The notes below the pieces were generated by a model that searched no databases, was not told the DNA's origin, and worked only from the letters and a program-made list of their open reading frames with translations. A stretch of 64,000 nucleotides of DNA. Origin: Desulfolucanica intricata (lineage in GTDB: Bacteria > Bacillota > Desulfotomaculia > Desulfotomaculales > Desulfofarciminaceae). How positions within the stretch are numbered: position 1 is the first letter of the stretch; each line of letters begins with the position of its first letter. Shown here one piece after another: positions 35,204 to 44,371 of the stretch. The stretch lies in the NCBI RefSeq assembly GCF_001592105.1, contig NZ_BCWE01000020.1:1-64000 (forward strand), read 5' to 3'. The position numbers and the translations under genes were made by a program.

Positions 35204-35367
35204 TTGTCAGAAAGTATTCTTATAACCCGACTTGATGGTGTAGATAGTATTTTTTAGGTTCATATTGGTGATGATGGCAGCAAATAATTAATAAAGAGAT
35301 AATTTTGGAAAATGGAAAAGTTGTAGATATTCGTTCAACAGTTGGAAAGGATTTTATAGATGGATAA
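35204..35367 (+). pseudogene. ylqD: Decayed ylqD remnant between khpA and rimM
   Basis: GAAGGAG at 35187-35193 leads to a TTG start and SESILITRLDG, then a TAG stop at 35255-35257 after 17 codons. Further on, VHIGDDGSK, and after a frame change NKEIILENGKVVDIR, can be read up to 35367, overlapping the rimM start. This pattern of a short N terminus plus a C-terminal IGD...EI(I/V)LE(N/D)G.VV.IR block fits YlqD, the gene usually found here. The middle (about 100 codons) is gone and the rest is frame-shifted, so no functional product is expected. The ribosome site is still intact. Confidence 0.75.
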
Positions 35368-35869
35368 AGAGTTCATTTCCATAGGTGAAATCGTTAATAC
35401 GCAGGGGCATCGTGGGTATGTGCGTGTATACCCGTTAACGGATTTTCCGGAACGCTTTAAAAAAATGACTAAGGTTTGGGTTTTACTGAACGGAAATCGT
35501 GAAGAGATGCATATTGAAGATACATATAAACATAAGAAATTTGTCATTATAAAATTCAAAGAAATACCTGACATGACTGCTGCAGAGAATTATAAAGGCG
35601 CATTATTGCAAATTGAACATCAGGATATCACACCTCTTCCGAAAGATACTTATTATATTTTTGATATAATTGGGCTTGATGTATCTGACATTGAGGGTAA
35701 ATATTTCGGAAAAGTTAAAAAAGTTCTTAATACCGGTGCAAATGATGTTTATGTGGTAGATTATTTGGAAGAAAAAAGAGATTTACTTATTCCTGCCATA
35801 AAACAGGTAGTCAAGGAAATTAATCTTTCTAAAAGAATTATGAAAGTAGAATTGCCCGAGGGACTATAG
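35360..35869 (+). CDS. rimM: Ribosome maturation factor RimM
   Basis: This 169-residue factor helps assemble the head of the 30S subunit. The N-terminal domain has ISIGEIVNTQGHRGYVRVYPLTDFPERF; the PRC-barrel C-terminal domain has YYIFDIIGLDV, GKVKKVLNTGANDVYVV and LLIPAIKQVVKEIN. The ATG at 35360 has GGAAAGG 10 bases upstream, inside the ylqD remnant. It lies 27 bases before trmD. Confidence 0.97.
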   Translation: MDKEFISIGEIVNTQGHRGYVRVYPLTDFPERFKKMTKVWVLLNGNREEMHIEDTYKHKKFVIIKFKEIPDMTAAENYKGALLQIEHQDITPLPKDTYYIFDIIGLDVSDIEGKYFGKVKKVLNTGANDVYVVDYLEEKRDLLIPAIKQVVKEINLSKRIMKVELPEGL

Positions 35870-35896
35870 GGTTTAAATTTATGGAGTGTATAATTT

Positions 35897-36652
35897 ATGA
35901 ACATTGATATATTAACACTATTTCCTGAAATGTTTAACGGCCCGTTTAATAACAGTATTATCAAAAGGGCCCGGGAAAAAAATTTGGTTCAAATTGAAAC
36001 ATATAATATTAGGGACTTTTCCCGTAACAAGCACCGAACTGTTGATGACACTCCATACGGTGGCGGAGCCGGAATGGTTATGGGCGTTGAACCTATTTTC
36101 GAAGCGATTGACAGAATTAAAGATAAATATAACGGGAGCACAGCAAGGATAGTATTGATGTGTCCCCAGGGATTAACTTTTAATCAAACTTTAGCTAAAG
36201 AATTTGCCCAAGAAGAACATTTAGTCTTTATTTGTGGACATTATGAAGGGATTGATGAGCGGGTCAGGGAAAATTTAGTTACAGATGAGATATCAATAGG
36301 TGATTTTGTTCTGACCGGGGGAGAAATCCCCGTAATGGCTATAGTTGATGCTATAATAAGGTTAATTCCCGGAGTTTTGGGTGATTTAGCTTCGGCGGAA
36401 GAGGATTCATTTTATGACGGTCTTCTGGATTATCCTCATTATACCCGGCCCAGAGAGTACCGGGGGAATAACGTTCCCGAGGTGTTATTAAGCGGTCATC
36501 ATGAAAATATTTATAAATGGCGTAAGAGACAGTCATTATTACGCACGCTGGTAAAAAGGCCTGATTTGTTGGAAAGTAAAGATTTTACAACAGAGGAAAT
36601 AAAAATTTTAAAAGAAATATATGAGGATTTAAAAAAGCTATTGGATATTTGA
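35897..36652 (+). CDS. trmD: tRNA (guanine(37)-N1)-methyltransferase TrmD
   Basis: This 251-residue SPOUT-family enzyme methylates G37 of tRNAs with SAM. It has NIDILTLFPEMF, the substrate region DDTPYGGGAGMVM, and the knot region FICGHYEGIDERV with ISIGDFVLTGGEIPVMAIVDAIIRLIPGVLG. The C-terminal part, YPHYTRPREYRG...VPEVLLSGHH, is complete. It is in the standard rimM-trmD-rplS order. Confidence 0.98.
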   Translation: MNIDILTLFPEMFNGPFNNSIIKRAREKNLVQIETYNIRDFSRNKHRTVDDTPYGGGAGMVMGVEPIFEAIDRIKDKYNGSTARIVLMCPQGLTFNQTLAKEFAQEEHLVFICGHYEGIDERVRENLVTDEISIGDFVLTGGEIPVMAIVDAIIRLIPGVLGDLASAEEDSFYDGLLDYPHYTRPREYRGNNVPEVLLSGHHENIYKWRKRQSLLRTLVKRPDLLESKDFTTEEIKILKEIYEDLKKLLDI

Positions 36653-36666
36653 TCTGTGGTAAAATA

Positions 36667-36695
36667 TTGCCTACTGACAAAGTATATGGTATAAT
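36667..36695 (+). promoter_or_regulatory. Promoter ahead of rplS
   Basis: TTGCCT at 36667-36672 and a perfect TATAAT at 36690-36695 have a 17-base spacer. The leader that follows (to 36769) contains a small inverted repeat, ACATG/CATGT at 36731-36752, right before the ribosome site. Related Firmicutes have an L19 leader RNA here; I could not confirm its consensus. Confidence 0.7.
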
Positions 36696-36769
36696 TACTT
36701 TTGTTTGATTACGGGCGGTCCGCTGTCAGAACATGATTATGAACGTCCATGTGGGAAGGGGGGAATAGA

Positions 36770-37117
36770 GTGAATCTTATCGAATATATTGAAAAAGAGC
36801 AAATGAAGAAAGAAATACCTGCTTTTAGACCGGGTGACACAGTTAAAGTACACGTTAAAGTAGTTGAAGGTAACCGCGAGAGAATTCAGGTCTTTGAGGG
36901 GGTTGTAATCAGGCGTCGCGGTGGCGGCCTGAATGAAACCTTTACTGTACGTAGGGTTTCTTATGGGGTAGGTGTGGAAAGAACTTTCCCTCTTCACTCA
37001 CCGAAAATTGACCGCATTGAAGTGGTTAGGTATGGACGTGTCAGAAGAGCCAGACTGTATTATTTGCGTGAATTGCGTGGTAAAGCTGCAAGAATTAAGG
37101 AACGTGCCAGAAGATAA
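36770..37117 (+). CDS. rplS: Large ribosomal subunit protein bL19
   Basis: This 115-residue ribosomal protein lies at the 30S-50S interface. It has [58 protein letters not shown] and [22 protein letters not shown] 36770 is taken as start, with AAGGGGGGAA upstream; the frame is open back to 36749 but that part is leader. A hairpin follows before lepB. Confidence 0.97.
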   Translation: MNLIEYIEKEQMKKEIPAFRPGDTVKVHVKVVEGNRERIQVFEGVVIRRRGGGLNETFTVRRVSYGVGVERTFPLHSPKIDRIEVVRYGRVRRARLYYLRELRGKAARIKERARR

Positions 37118-37125
37118 AGATTTAA

Positions 37126-37156
37126 GGGGACTGTTCATATGCAACAGTCTCTTTTT
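37126..37156 (+). terminator. Terminator or attenuator between rplS and lepB
   Basis: GACTGTT at 37129-37135 pairs with AACAGTC at 37143-37149, followed by TCTTTTT. It lies 12-40 bases behind rplS and would reduce read-through into lepB. Confidence 0.75.
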
Positions 37157-37194
37157 ACCTTTAGGGAGGATTAATATTTAAGGGGGGATTTCTG

Positions 37195-37749
37195 GTGGAC
37201 CAAAATAATGGTTTGCCAAATAAACAGACCCAACCTAAACGTAAGAAATCCGCATTGAGGGAAATAATAGAATCAATTGCTATAGCAGTTTTACTGGCTG
37301 CTATCATTCGCATTTTTATATTTGAACCTTTTTATATTCCTTCGGGTTCAATGATTCCGGCTTTAATACCTAATGATCGTATTATTGTTAGTAAATTAAG
37401 TTATAATTTTTCCGAGCCCGAGCGCGGTGACGTTATAGTTTTTAAATACCCCAAGGATCCAAGCAGACGTTTTGTTAAGCGACTTATTGCTTTTGGTGGA
37501 GAGACTATTGAAATAAGAAACAGTAAGCTTTACATTAACGGTAATCAGATTCCGGAAAATTATTTACCCAAAGATTTACAATTTAATGACTTTGGGCCTT
37601 ATCCAGTCCCACAGAATTCATATTTTATGATGGGTGACAATCGTAACAGCAGTGACGACAGCCGTTTTTGGGGACCCTTACCTAAAGAAAATGTTATCGG
37701 AAAGGCTGTATTAATTTACTGGCCTTTGAGTCATTTGCAAAGATTATAA
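37195..37749 (+). CDS. lepB: Signal peptidase I
   Basis: This 184-residue membrane protease removes signal peptides from exported proteins. It has a basic N terminus, one membrane helix (about 22-44, ESIAIAVLLAAIIRIFIF), the catalytic Ser in YIPSGSMIPAL and the catalytic Lys in RRFVKRLIAFGGE, and the box GDNRNSSDDSRFWG. A single N-terminal anchor and the length fit Gram-positive SipS-type enzymes. The start is GTG 37195 after AGGGGGGA. Confidence 0.97.
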   Translation: MDQNNGLPNKQTQPKRKKSALREIIESIAIAVLLAAIIRIFIFEPFYIPSGSMIPALIPNDRIIVSKLSYNFSEPERGDVIVFKYPKDPSRRFVKRLIAFGGETIEIRNSKLYINGNQIPENYLPKDLQFNDFGPYPVPQNSYFMMGDNRNSSDDSRFWGPLPKENVIGKAVLIYWPLSHLQRL

Positions 37750-37773
37750 AAAATAGTAAGGTGAATTAATCTT

Positions 37774-38619
37774 ATGAATATTCAATGGTATCCGGGTCAT
37801 ATGGCCAGGGCTAAGAAACTATTACAAGAAAATTTAAAATTAGTAGATGTTGCTATTGAATTGTTGGATGCCCGGATTCCACTGAGCAGCAGAAATCCGG
37901 TTGTTAATGAATTGCTTGATAAAAAACCCAGATTGATTATTTTAAATAAATCTGATCTGGCTGATTCAAATTTTACTGAGATTTGGAAAAGGAAGTTAAC
38001 AGGGCCCAATATTCAAGTTGTAGCTGTAGATTCTATCAAAGGTAGCGGTATTAAAAGTGTACCTTCTGCAGTTTTTAAATTAGCTGAAGGTATTATGAGT
38101 AAACTGTTAAGTAAAGGCAGACGTCCCAGAGCAGTACGATGTATGGTGGTCGGGATACCCAATGTGGGTAAATCTTTTTTTATAAACCGTCTGGTAAAAC
38201 AAAAGGCTGCCAGGACAGGTAATAGGCCCGGAGTAACCCGGGGGCAGCAGTGGATTAGGGTGGCTAAAAATTTAGAACTGCTGGATACTCCGGGAATCCT
38301 TTGGCCTAAATTTAACGACCAAGAAGCTGCTTATAAATTAGCTGTTACCGGTGCCATTAAGTCAGAGGTTATTGATATCAAAGAAGTTTCCGGTAAACTG
38401 GCGCTATGGTTGAAAGATAATTATCCTGATGTACTGATAAATCGTTACAAGTTAACTGAAATTCCGGATAAAACGGAGGAGATATTAACAGTTATTGGTT
38501 GCAGTAGGGGGTTTTTATTGCCCGGTGGAATTGTTGATGATTATAAAGCGGCAGTTCTCCTGCTAAAAGAGTTTCGTGAGGGTTTGCTTGGTAGATTTAC
38601 ATTAGATGTACCAGAATAG
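37774..38619 (+). CDS. rbgA: Ribosome biogenesis GTPase RbgA (YlqF)
   Basis: This 281-residue circularly permuted GTPase is needed for late 50S assembly. The motif order is G4 LNKSDLAD, then G1 GIPNVGKSFFINRL, G2 with GVTRGQQWI and G3 LLDTPGILWP, as expected for the permuted family. MNIQWYPGHMARAKK is the hallmark N terminus. It lies 24 bases after lepB. Confidence 0.97.
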   Translation: MNIQWYPGHMARAKKLLQENLKLVDVAIELLDARIPLSSRNPVVNELLDKKPRLIILNKSDLADSNFTEIWKRKLTGPNIQVVAVDSIKGSGIKSVPSAVFKLAEGIMSKLLSKGRRPRAVRCMVVGIPNVGKSFFINRLVKQKAARTGNRPGVTRGQQWIRVAKNLELLDTPGILWPKFNDQEAAYKLAVTGAIKSEVIDIKEVSGKLALWLKDNYPDVLINRYKLTEIPDKTEEILTVIGCSRGFLLPGGIVDDYKAAVLLLKEFREGLLGRFTLDVPE

Positions 38620-38648
38620 TAAACAAAAAATAAAAAAATTGCTTATAT

Positions 38649-38710
38649 AAATGCAGGGATTTGGTGTTTGACCGCGAAAAAACACTATTAAGAAAAACCT
38701 TGCATTTTTT
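38649..38710 (+). terminator. Nested hairpin between rbgA and rnhB
   Basis: AAATGCA at 38649-38655 pairs with TGCATTT at 38701-38707, with GGG/CC extending the stem, and an inner stem GTGTTT/AAACAC (38664-38685) sits within the loop. A T-run closes it. The large two-tier shape is less usual than a simple terminator. Confidence 0.6.
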
Positions 38711-38721
38711 GAGGTAGAAGT

Positions 38722-39531
38722 GTGAGTATCTCAGAATTAAAGTTACATGATTTGAAAAAATTAGTATCTGAATTTTATAATAATAATGAAATTCCGGATA
38801 ATGCTTTTCTGCAGGAAATGGCTAAGGACAATAGAATTGGCGTAAGGAAATTGTATGAGCAGTTATTAGCCCGTAAACAAGAATATGAAAATGAGAAAAT
38901 GCGTCTTAGCAGATTGTATGCGTATGAACGTAAGTGTAAGCTGACGGGCTATCAATTGATTGCCGGAGTGGACGAGGCGGGCCGGGGACCTTTAGCCGGA
39001 CCGGTTGTGGCCGCAGCGGTTATTCTGCCCGAACAAGCATACTTGCCCGGGCTAAAAGATTCTAAAAAATTATCAGCGATTAAAAGAGAATCTTTATTTG
39101 TGAAAATAAAAGGTATAGCCATAAGCTGGTCAGTACAAATTGCATCGGTTAAGGAGATATTACAATTTAATATTTATAAGGCCAGTCTTTTAGCTATGCG
39201 CCGGGCCGTATGTACATTAAAAATACAGCCTGATTTTGTATTGGTTGACGGAGTAAAAATAGCGGGATTGAATAAACCTCAGCTTCCGTTGGTAAAAGGA
39301 GATACTTTGAGTGCTTCTATAGCTGCGGCATCAATTTTGGCGAAAGTAACCAGGGATCACTTGATGATGGAATATCACAAAATGTATCCGCAGTACGGAT
39401 TTGATCAGAATAAAGGATATCCTACGGCTGAACATAAGAAAGCTTTGACTGAGTACGGGCCGTGTTTGATTCATCGAGCAGATTTTAAACCAGTCAAGGA
39501 ATCGTATGTTATAATGAAGAATAATAAATAG
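38722..39531 (+). CDS. rnhB: Ribonuclease HII
   Basis: This 269-residue nuclease cuts RNA in RNA-DNA hybrids. The acidic active site is seen in LIAGVDEAGRGPLAGPVVAAAVIL (Asp, Glu) and the Asp in FVLVDGVKI; LKDSKKLS, GDTLSASIAAASILAKVTRD and HKMYPQYGFDQNKGYPTAEH also fit. An N-terminal extension of about 75 residues (KLHDLKKLVSEFYNNNEI...) is the kind found in many Firmicute RnhB proteins. The start is GTG 38722. The next 209 bases, up to nuoA, hold no gene. Confidence 0.97.
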   Translation: MSISELKLHDLKKLVSEFYNNNEIPDNAFLQEMAKDNRIGVRKLYEQLLARKQEYENEKMRLSRLYAYERKCKLTGYQLIAGVDEAGRGPLAGPVVAAAVILPEQAYLPGLKDSKKLSAIKRESLFVKIKGIAISWSVQIASVKEILQFNIYKASLLAMRRAVCTLKIQPDFVLVDGVKIAGLNKPQLPLVKGDTLSASIAAASILAKVTRDHLMMEYHKMYPQYGFDQNKGYPTAEHKKALTEYGPCLIHRADFKPVKESYVIMKNNK

Positions 39532-39740
39532 ATTAGATAACTGATAAAATAAGTTTCAAATTAATTTGTGATAAATACCACAGCTTATATGCTGCCTGAG
39601 TGACTATTATATTATAAATTATAGGGTCTTGATCCGTCTTTTGTGTCTACGATCATGAACTATGTTGCGAATTAAGACATACTCAGGTAGTACTAAGAAT
39701 ATATTTCAAAATAATTATTTTAAGGAAAGGGGGGAAAAAG

Positions 39741-40097
39741 ATGCTTACTGACGGAGGTGCTATAGCCATATTTTTGATTGTTGGAATTATTTTTGGTGCC
39801 GGGGGTATAGCAACTAGTTTTTTAATTCACCCTAGAAGAAAAAATCCGGTAAAATTTGAACCCTATGAATGTGGTATGAAAACCATAGGGCCCACTTGGG
39901 TGCAGTTTAAGATTCAGTACTTTGTTTATGCATTATTATTTGTAATTTTCGATGTGGAAACAATATACCTCTACCCTTGGGCAGTTAAGTTCCAGAGTTT
40001 GGGGATGTTTGCTTTTATTGAAATGATTATCTTTATCTTCATCCTGGTGGTAGGCCTATGGTACGCCTGGAAGGAAGGAGCGTTAGAATGGAGCTAA
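39741..40097 (+). CDS. nuoA: NADH-quinone oxidoreductase subunit A
   Basis: This 118-residue membrane subunit of complex I has three hydrophobic helices and the conserved loop [44 protein letters not shown], including the Glu-Cys pair near the quinone tunnel. AAAGGGGGG stands before ATG. It heads an 11-gene operon, nuoABCDHIJKLMN. Its last 10 bases overlap nuoB. Confidence 0.97.
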   Translation: MLTDGGAIAIFLIVGIIFGAGGIATSFLIHPRRKNPVKFEPYECGMKTIGPTWVQFKIQYFVYALLFVIFDVETIYLYPWAVKFQSLGMFAFIEMIIFIFILVVGLWYAWKEGALEWS

Positions 40098-40615
40098 ATA
40101 ATAAACATCAAATCGAGGAGTTAACAAAGGATCCTGTCATTGTTAACGAAGTTAAAAGGCTCATTCACATAGCACCGGTTGAAAAAATATTAAATATAGC
40201 CAGAGCTCATTCTATCTGGCCCTTGGGTTTCGGTCTTGCATGCTGTGCGATTGAGGCTTTAATGGGTGCAAACGGTCCCCGTTATGACCTGTCGCGTTTT
40301 GGTTATGAGGTTTTGCGTTCATCACCACGGCAGGCTGATGTAATGGTGGTTGCAGGAACTATTACAAATAAATCAGCACCCTTCGTAGTCAGGCTTTATG
40401 AACAAATGCCTGAACCAAAGTGGGTTATTGCTGTAGGCAGTTGCGCCATATCAGGTGGGCCGTTTGTTGATTCTTATTATGTTGTGCCCGGGGCTAAGGA
40501 ACTGATCCCGGTTGATGTATTTGTTCCTGGTTGCCCACCACGCCCGGAAGCTGTTATTGACGGTTTCCTGATGCTTAAGAAAAAGATTCTCGATCCTAAG
40601 GTGGTGACTAGCTAG
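40088..40615 (+). CDS. nuoB: NADH-quinone oxidoreductase subunit B
   Basis: This 175-residue subunit holds the terminal N2 4Fe-4S cluster. Its ligands are the adjacent cysteines in [12 protein letters not shown], the Cys in [12 protein letters not shown] and the Cys in [17 protein letters not shown] 40088 is taken rather than the frame start at 40058, because AAGGAG precedes it and homologues have a short N terminus. It overlaps nuoA. Confidence 0.97.
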   Translation: MELNNKHQIEELTKDPVIVNEVKRLIHIAPVEKILNIARAHSIWPLGFGLACCAIEALMGANGPRYDLSRFGYEVLRSSPRQADVMVVAGTITNKSAPFVVRLYEQMPEPKWVIAVGSCAISGGPFVDSYYVVPGAKELIPVDVFVPGCPPRPEAVIDGFLMLKKKILDPKVVTS

Positions 40616-40617
40616 CC

Positions 40618-41130
40618 ATGGAAGAGAAGAACAGCGTTGAAGAAGCTGTTGTAATAGATACCAATACCCAAGTTATTACCTCAGAAGAGAAGCTTAAAGT
40701 AGTTTTAGAGGAGATTAAGAATAAGTATACAGAAATCAATATATCAGATGAGCAGCAAATTATTACTGTACCTGTTGCCGGTATAATTGAATTTATGCAA
40801 GATTTGAAAAATAACTATTCTTTTGATTTTTTAAGTAACTTAACAGCTGTTGACTATCCGGATAAGAATAAATTTGATGTGATATACAATCTTAACTCTA
40901 TAGAACAGGGGTACTCAATCTATGTAAAAACTGAGGTTAGTAGAGAGAACCCCGAGCTTCCGTCTGTATTTCCCATTTGGGGTGGGGCAAATTGGCAGGA
41001 AAGAGAAGTATACGACCTGTTAGGTATAGTTTTTACCGGTCACCCGAATTTGAAGAGGATACTACTTGACGATGCCTTTGAAGGGTATCCCCTTCGCAGG
41101 GATTTTGAATGGGAGGGCGGCAGGCAGTAA
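40618..41130 (+). CDS. nuoC: NADH-quinone oxidoreductase subunit C
   Basis: This 170-residue peripheral-arm subunit, separate from NuoD, has FLSNLTAVDY, VIYNLNSIEQGYSIYVKTEV and the signature WGGANWQEREVYDLLGIVFTGHPNLKRILLDD with GYPLRRDFEW. The first 30 residues are a variable acidic extension. It starts 2 bases after nuoB ends. Confidence 0.96.
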   Translation: MEEKNSVEEAVVIDTNTQVITSEEKLKVVLEEIKNKYTEINISDEQQIITVPVAGIIEFMQDLKNNYSFDFLSNLTAVDYPDKNKFDVIYNLNSIEQGYSIYVKTEVSRENPELPSVFPIWGGANWQEREVYDLLGIVFTGHPNLKRILLDDAFEGYPLRRDFEWEGGRQ

Positions 41131-41159
41131 CCTGATTTAAGGGATAAGAGGTGTAGCAA

Positions 41160-42263
41160 ATGTTAAAAACAGAAACGTTTACTCTCAACTTTGGCCCGCA
41201 GCACCCCAGTACCCACGGTGTTTTCCAAATTATACTGACCCTTGACGGGGAAACCATTGTTAAAGCCGAACCGGTTTGTGGGTATTTGCACCGGGGTCTT
41301 GAAAAACTTGCCGAAGCCCGTACCTATACTCAGGTGATTCCTTATACTGACAGGATGGATTACCTGGCGGCAATGTTAAATAACCTGGGTTATGTTCAGG
41401 CTGTGGAAAAGTTGGCGGGAATAGAGGTGCCTGAAAGGGCGGAATATATTCGAATTATAGCCGGCGAGTTGTCTCGACTAACCAGTCACGTTTTAGCAAC
41501 CGGGGTATATGCTCTGGATATTGGTGGTTTTACCGGCTTTCTGCTATGCTTCCGTGAGCGGGAGCGGATGATGGATTTGATGGAAGAGCTATGTGGTTCA
41601 CGGATGACGGTTAGTTATATGCGTATTGGCGGAGTAGCTGATGACATTCCCGAAGGCTGGCTGGATAAACTTAAGAAATTAATGGATGATATGCCGGGCT
41701 ACATTGATGAATATGACGACTTGATTACCGGTAACGAAATTTTTCAGGCCCGTACGAAGCATGTAGGGAAGCTTACCGCTGAAAAAGCAATTCACTATAG
41801 TTTAAGTGGACCGGTTTTAAGAGGTTCGGGCGTTAATTATGACTTGCGTAAAGTAAAACCCTATGGAATATATGATCGCTTTGATTTTGAAGTACCCCTG
41901 GGTGAGAACGGTGATTGTTTTTCCCGATTCCGCTGCCGGGTGTTAGAAATGCGTCAATCTGTTAGAATTATTCAACAGGCAATCGAGCAAATAAGAGAGA
42001 TTGATGGACCTATTCAGGCTAAAGTTCCCAAAATGTTTAAACCTCCGAAAGGTGAAATATATCATGAAATTGAAGGTGCTAAAGGTATTTTGGGATATAA
42101 CATTGTAAGTGACGGTACGAATAAGCCTTACCGGGTACATGTCAGACGTCCCTCATTTATTAATCTTGGCTATCTTGACGAGATGTGCCGGGGTTGGAAG
42201 ATAGCTGATGTAGTGGCTATTTTGGGTAGTATTGACATTGTTTTGGGTGAAGTGGACTGTTAA
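41160..42263 (+). CDS. nuoD: NADH-quinone oxidoreductase subunit D
   Basis: This 367-residue subunit, related to hydrogenase large subunits, lines the quinone site with NuoB. It has [43 protein letters not shown] and [15 protein letters not shown]. The C terminus reads [14 protein letters not shown]; most NuoD proteins end in Asp-Arg, so the final Cys is a small oddity. The gene has its own ribosome site 30 bases behind nuoC. Confidence 0.97.
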   Translation: MLKTETFTLNFGPQHPSTHGVFQIILTLDGETIVKAEPVCGYLHRGLEKLAEARTYTQVIPYTDRMDYLAAMLNNLGYVQAVEKLAGIEVPERAEYIRIIAGELSRLTSHVLATGVYALDIGGFTGFLLCFRERERMMDLMEELCGSRMTVSYMRIGGVADDIPEGWLDKLKKLMDDMPGYIDEYDDLITGNEIFQARTKHVGKLTAEKAIHYSLSGPVLRGSGVNYDLRKVKPYGIYDRFDFEVPLGENGDCFSRFRCRVLEMRQSVRIIQQAIEQIREIDGPIQAKVPKMFKPPKGEIYHEIEGAKGILGYNIVSDGTNKPYRVHVRRPSFINLGYLDEMCRGWKIADVVAILGSIDIVLGEVDC

Positions 42264-42290
42264 CAAAAACAGGTCATAGGGGAGAAAAGT

Positions 42291-43340
42291 ATGGAAAATA
42301 TATTTGTGAATATAGCTGAGTCGCTCAGGAGCCTGCTTAGCGGCACAGGAGTCCCCTTACTGGTTAATGATATTTTAGTTATGCTATTAAAACTTGTGGG
42401 GATCCTGGTATTTATCTTGGTAAACGCTTTATGGTTGGTTTATATGGAGCGTAAGGTAGCAGGTTATATGCAGGCACGTATTGGTCCAAACCGGGTTGGA
42501 CCCAAAGGATTGCTGCAGACAGCGGCAGATATAGGTAAGTTGATAAGTAAGGAAATTACGACTCCTAAAGAAGCTGATAAAATAGTATTTCATTTGGCTC
42601 CTGTACTTATATTTGTACCGACGTTGATGATTTTTGCGGTTGTGCCCTTTGGTAATAAAATGGCCGCAATAGACATGAATGTTGGTGTATTTTACTTCTT
42701 AGCTGTTGGCTCATTGGCAACTATAATCTTTTGGATGGCTGGTTGGTCATCTAATAACAAATACTCATTATTGGGTTCAATGAGGGTAGTTGCTCAGATG
42801 GTAAGTTATGAGCTTCCTATGGTTCTGGCGCTTTTAGGGGTAATTATGATTACCGGGACCTTAAAAATGTCTGAAATTATTGCGGCGCAAGAACACACCT
42901 GGTTTATTTTTACCCAGCCTTTGGCTTTTTTGATTTACTTTATAGCAGCTGTAGCTGAATGTAACAGGTGTCCATTTGACCTTGTGGAAGGGGAATCTGA
43001 GATTATTTGCGGACCTTTCACTGAGTATTCAGGAATGCAATTTGCCATGTTCTTCCTTGCTGAGTATGCTAACATAATGCTGATTTGTGGTATGGCTACC
43101 ATTATGTTTCTGGGAGGCTGGCATGCACCCTTTGGTTTAACCTTTATCCCGTCATGGGTCTGGTTCTTCCTTAAGATGTATGCCTTGATCTTTATTGTAA
43201 TGCAGCTCCGCTGGACATATCCCCGGATTAGGGTTGACCAGTTGATGGGCTTGGGTTGGAAGGTGCTAGTGCCCCTTTCCCTTGCTAACATCTTTATAAC
43301 TGGTATAGGTGTAAAAATATACCAGGCGTTAGGGTGGTGA
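42291..43340 (+). CDS. nuoH: NADH-quinone oxidoreductase subunit H
   Basis: This 349-residue membrane subunit of about eight helices couples the quinone site to the proton channel. Conserved stretches are YMERKVAGYMQARIGPNRVGPKGLLQTAADIGKLISKE, AECNRCPFDLVEGESEIICGPFTEYSGMQFAMFFLAEYANI and RWTYPRIRVDQLMGLGWKVLVPL. It follows nuoD and lies directly before nuoI; the usual E, F and G genes are not between D and H. Confidence 0.97.
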   Translation: MENIFVNIAESLRSLLSGTGVPLLVNDILVMLLKLVGILVFILVNALWLVYMERKVAGYMQARIGPNRVGPKGLLQTAADIGKLISKEITTPKEADKIVFHLAPVLIFVPTLMIFAVVPFGNKMAAIDMNVGVFYFLAVGSLATIIFWMAGWSSNNKYSLLGSMRVVAQMVSYELPMVLALLGVIMITGTLKMSEIIAAQEHTWFIFTQPLAFLIYFIAAVAECNRCPFDLVEGESEIICGPFTEYSGMQFAMFFLAEYANIMLICGMATIMFLGGWHAPFGLTFIPSWVWFFLKMYALIFIVMQLRWTYPRIRVDQLMGLGWKVLVPLSLANIFITGIGVKIYQALGW

Positions 43341-43344
43341 TGAC

Positions 43345-43857
43345 ATGTTTGGACGAGGATTAGTAAAAGGTCTACAAGTTACTTGGAGAGAATTTTGGAC
43401 CAAGAAATTCACTGTCCAATATCCTGATGAAAGACACCCTGTACCGGAGCGTTTTCATGGTCGTTTTGTGTTGGATGGAGACAAGTGTATTGGTTGTAAT
43501 CTATGCGCCAATGCCTGTCCTAATAAAGTAATTAGTATTGGCAGTGAGAAGGTTGAAAAGAAAAAGTTTGTAACCAGTTATGTAATAAATATTCAATACT
43601 GCCTTTTTTGTGGACTTTGTGTAGAGTCTTGTAATAAAGGCGCACTTAAGTTTTCAAATGATTTTAGTATGTCTCAGTATTTTTATAATGATTTACCCCT
43701 GGTCCTATTAGACAGAGAGGCTCCGAAGGTACTTCCGACTGCGGAGGGCACTGAGTCAAAAGCTTCAGCAGATGCCACAGGTAAAAATAAAGTTACTAAG
43801 AAGAGTAAAGCGGATGAAGAAGCCGCTGCTGCGAAGGCTAAAGGGACGGAGGGTTGA
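43345..43857 (+). CDS. nuoI: NADH-quinone oxidoreductase subunit I with extra C-terminal tail
   Basis: This 170-residue subunit carries two 4Fe-4S clusters, with motifs CIGCNLCANACP and CLFCGLCVESCN. PERFHGRFVLDGDKCIGC is typical of NuoI. In the second motif the residue after the last Cys is Asn rather than Pro. Residues from about 130 form a low-complexity tail rich in Lys, Ala and Glu (ATGKNKVTKKSKADEEAAAA) not usual in the family. In complexes without NuoEFG this subunit may be where ferredoxin-like donors deliver electrons. It lies 4 bases after nuoH. Confidence 0.95.
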   Translation: MFGRGLVKGLQVTWREFWTKKFTVQYPDERHPVPERFHGRFVLDGDKCIGCNLCANACPNKVISIGSEKVEKKKFVTSYVINIQYCLFCGLCVESCNKGALKFSNDFSMSQYFYNDLPLVLLDREAPKVLPTAEGTESKASADATGKNKVTKKSKADEEAAAAKAKGTEG

Positions 43858-43861
43858 TGAG

Positions 43862-44371
43862 ATGGACAGTATAACATCCGTAGCGGCATTTTATATACTT
43901 GCTGCAATAATTATTGGTTCGGCAATAGCTGTGATAGCATTAAAAAATTTAGTTCACAGTGTGCTGTTTTTGGCTATAACGTTCCTGGGAATAGCAGGGA
44001 TATTTATGCAGTTAAGTGCTGATTTCCTTGCTATGGTACAGATTTTGGTATATGCGGGTGCTGTTTGTATCATGGTTGTTTTCGGTATTATGCTTACCCA
44101 GCGGGGCGGTATGTCTAACAGTAACTTGTTTAATAAGCAGGTATTTGCTTCCGGCGGGGTTGTAGCTTTGCTTATCGCTGTTATCGTATTCTTTGGTGTA
44201 CGTTCCGGTAGCTGGGCAGTTAGTGCTGTTGCTGTGCCTCAAGATACGGTCGGAAATATTGCTGATTTAATGCTTAGTAAGTATGTAATACCTTTTGAGT
44301 TGGCAGCTTTGTTGTTATTAGTTGCACTAATTGGAGCAATTGTACTTGCTAAGGAGGTGAAGGCGAAATGA
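43862..44371 (+). CDS. nuoJ: NADH-quinone oxidoreductase subunit J
   Basis: This 169-residue membrane subunit of five helices has [23 protein letters not shown] and [28 protein letters not shown], which match the family closely. The frame is open back to 43772 inside nuoI, but ATG 43862 is the start: GGAGGG lies 9 bases ahead and the protein then begins at the first membrane helix. It overlaps nuoK by 4 bases. Confidence 0.96.
   Translation: MDSITSVAAFYILAAIIIGSAIAVIALKNLVHSVLFLAITFLGIAGIFMQLSADFLAMVQILVYAGAVCIMVVFGIMLTQRGGMSNSNLFNKQVFASGGVVALLIAVIVFFGVRSGSWAVSAVAVPQDTVGNIADLMLSKYVIPFELAALLLLVALIGAIVLAKEVKAK

Noticed and set aside
36696-36769. L19 leader RNA
   Set aside because: The position is right and a short inverted repeat is present, but I could not match a conserved structure; it is only mentioned in the promoter entry.
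43772-43861. Extended N terminus of NuoJ inside nuoI
   Set aside because: The added stretch is a basic run read out of frame from the nuoI tail; ATG 43862 has a proper ribosome site.
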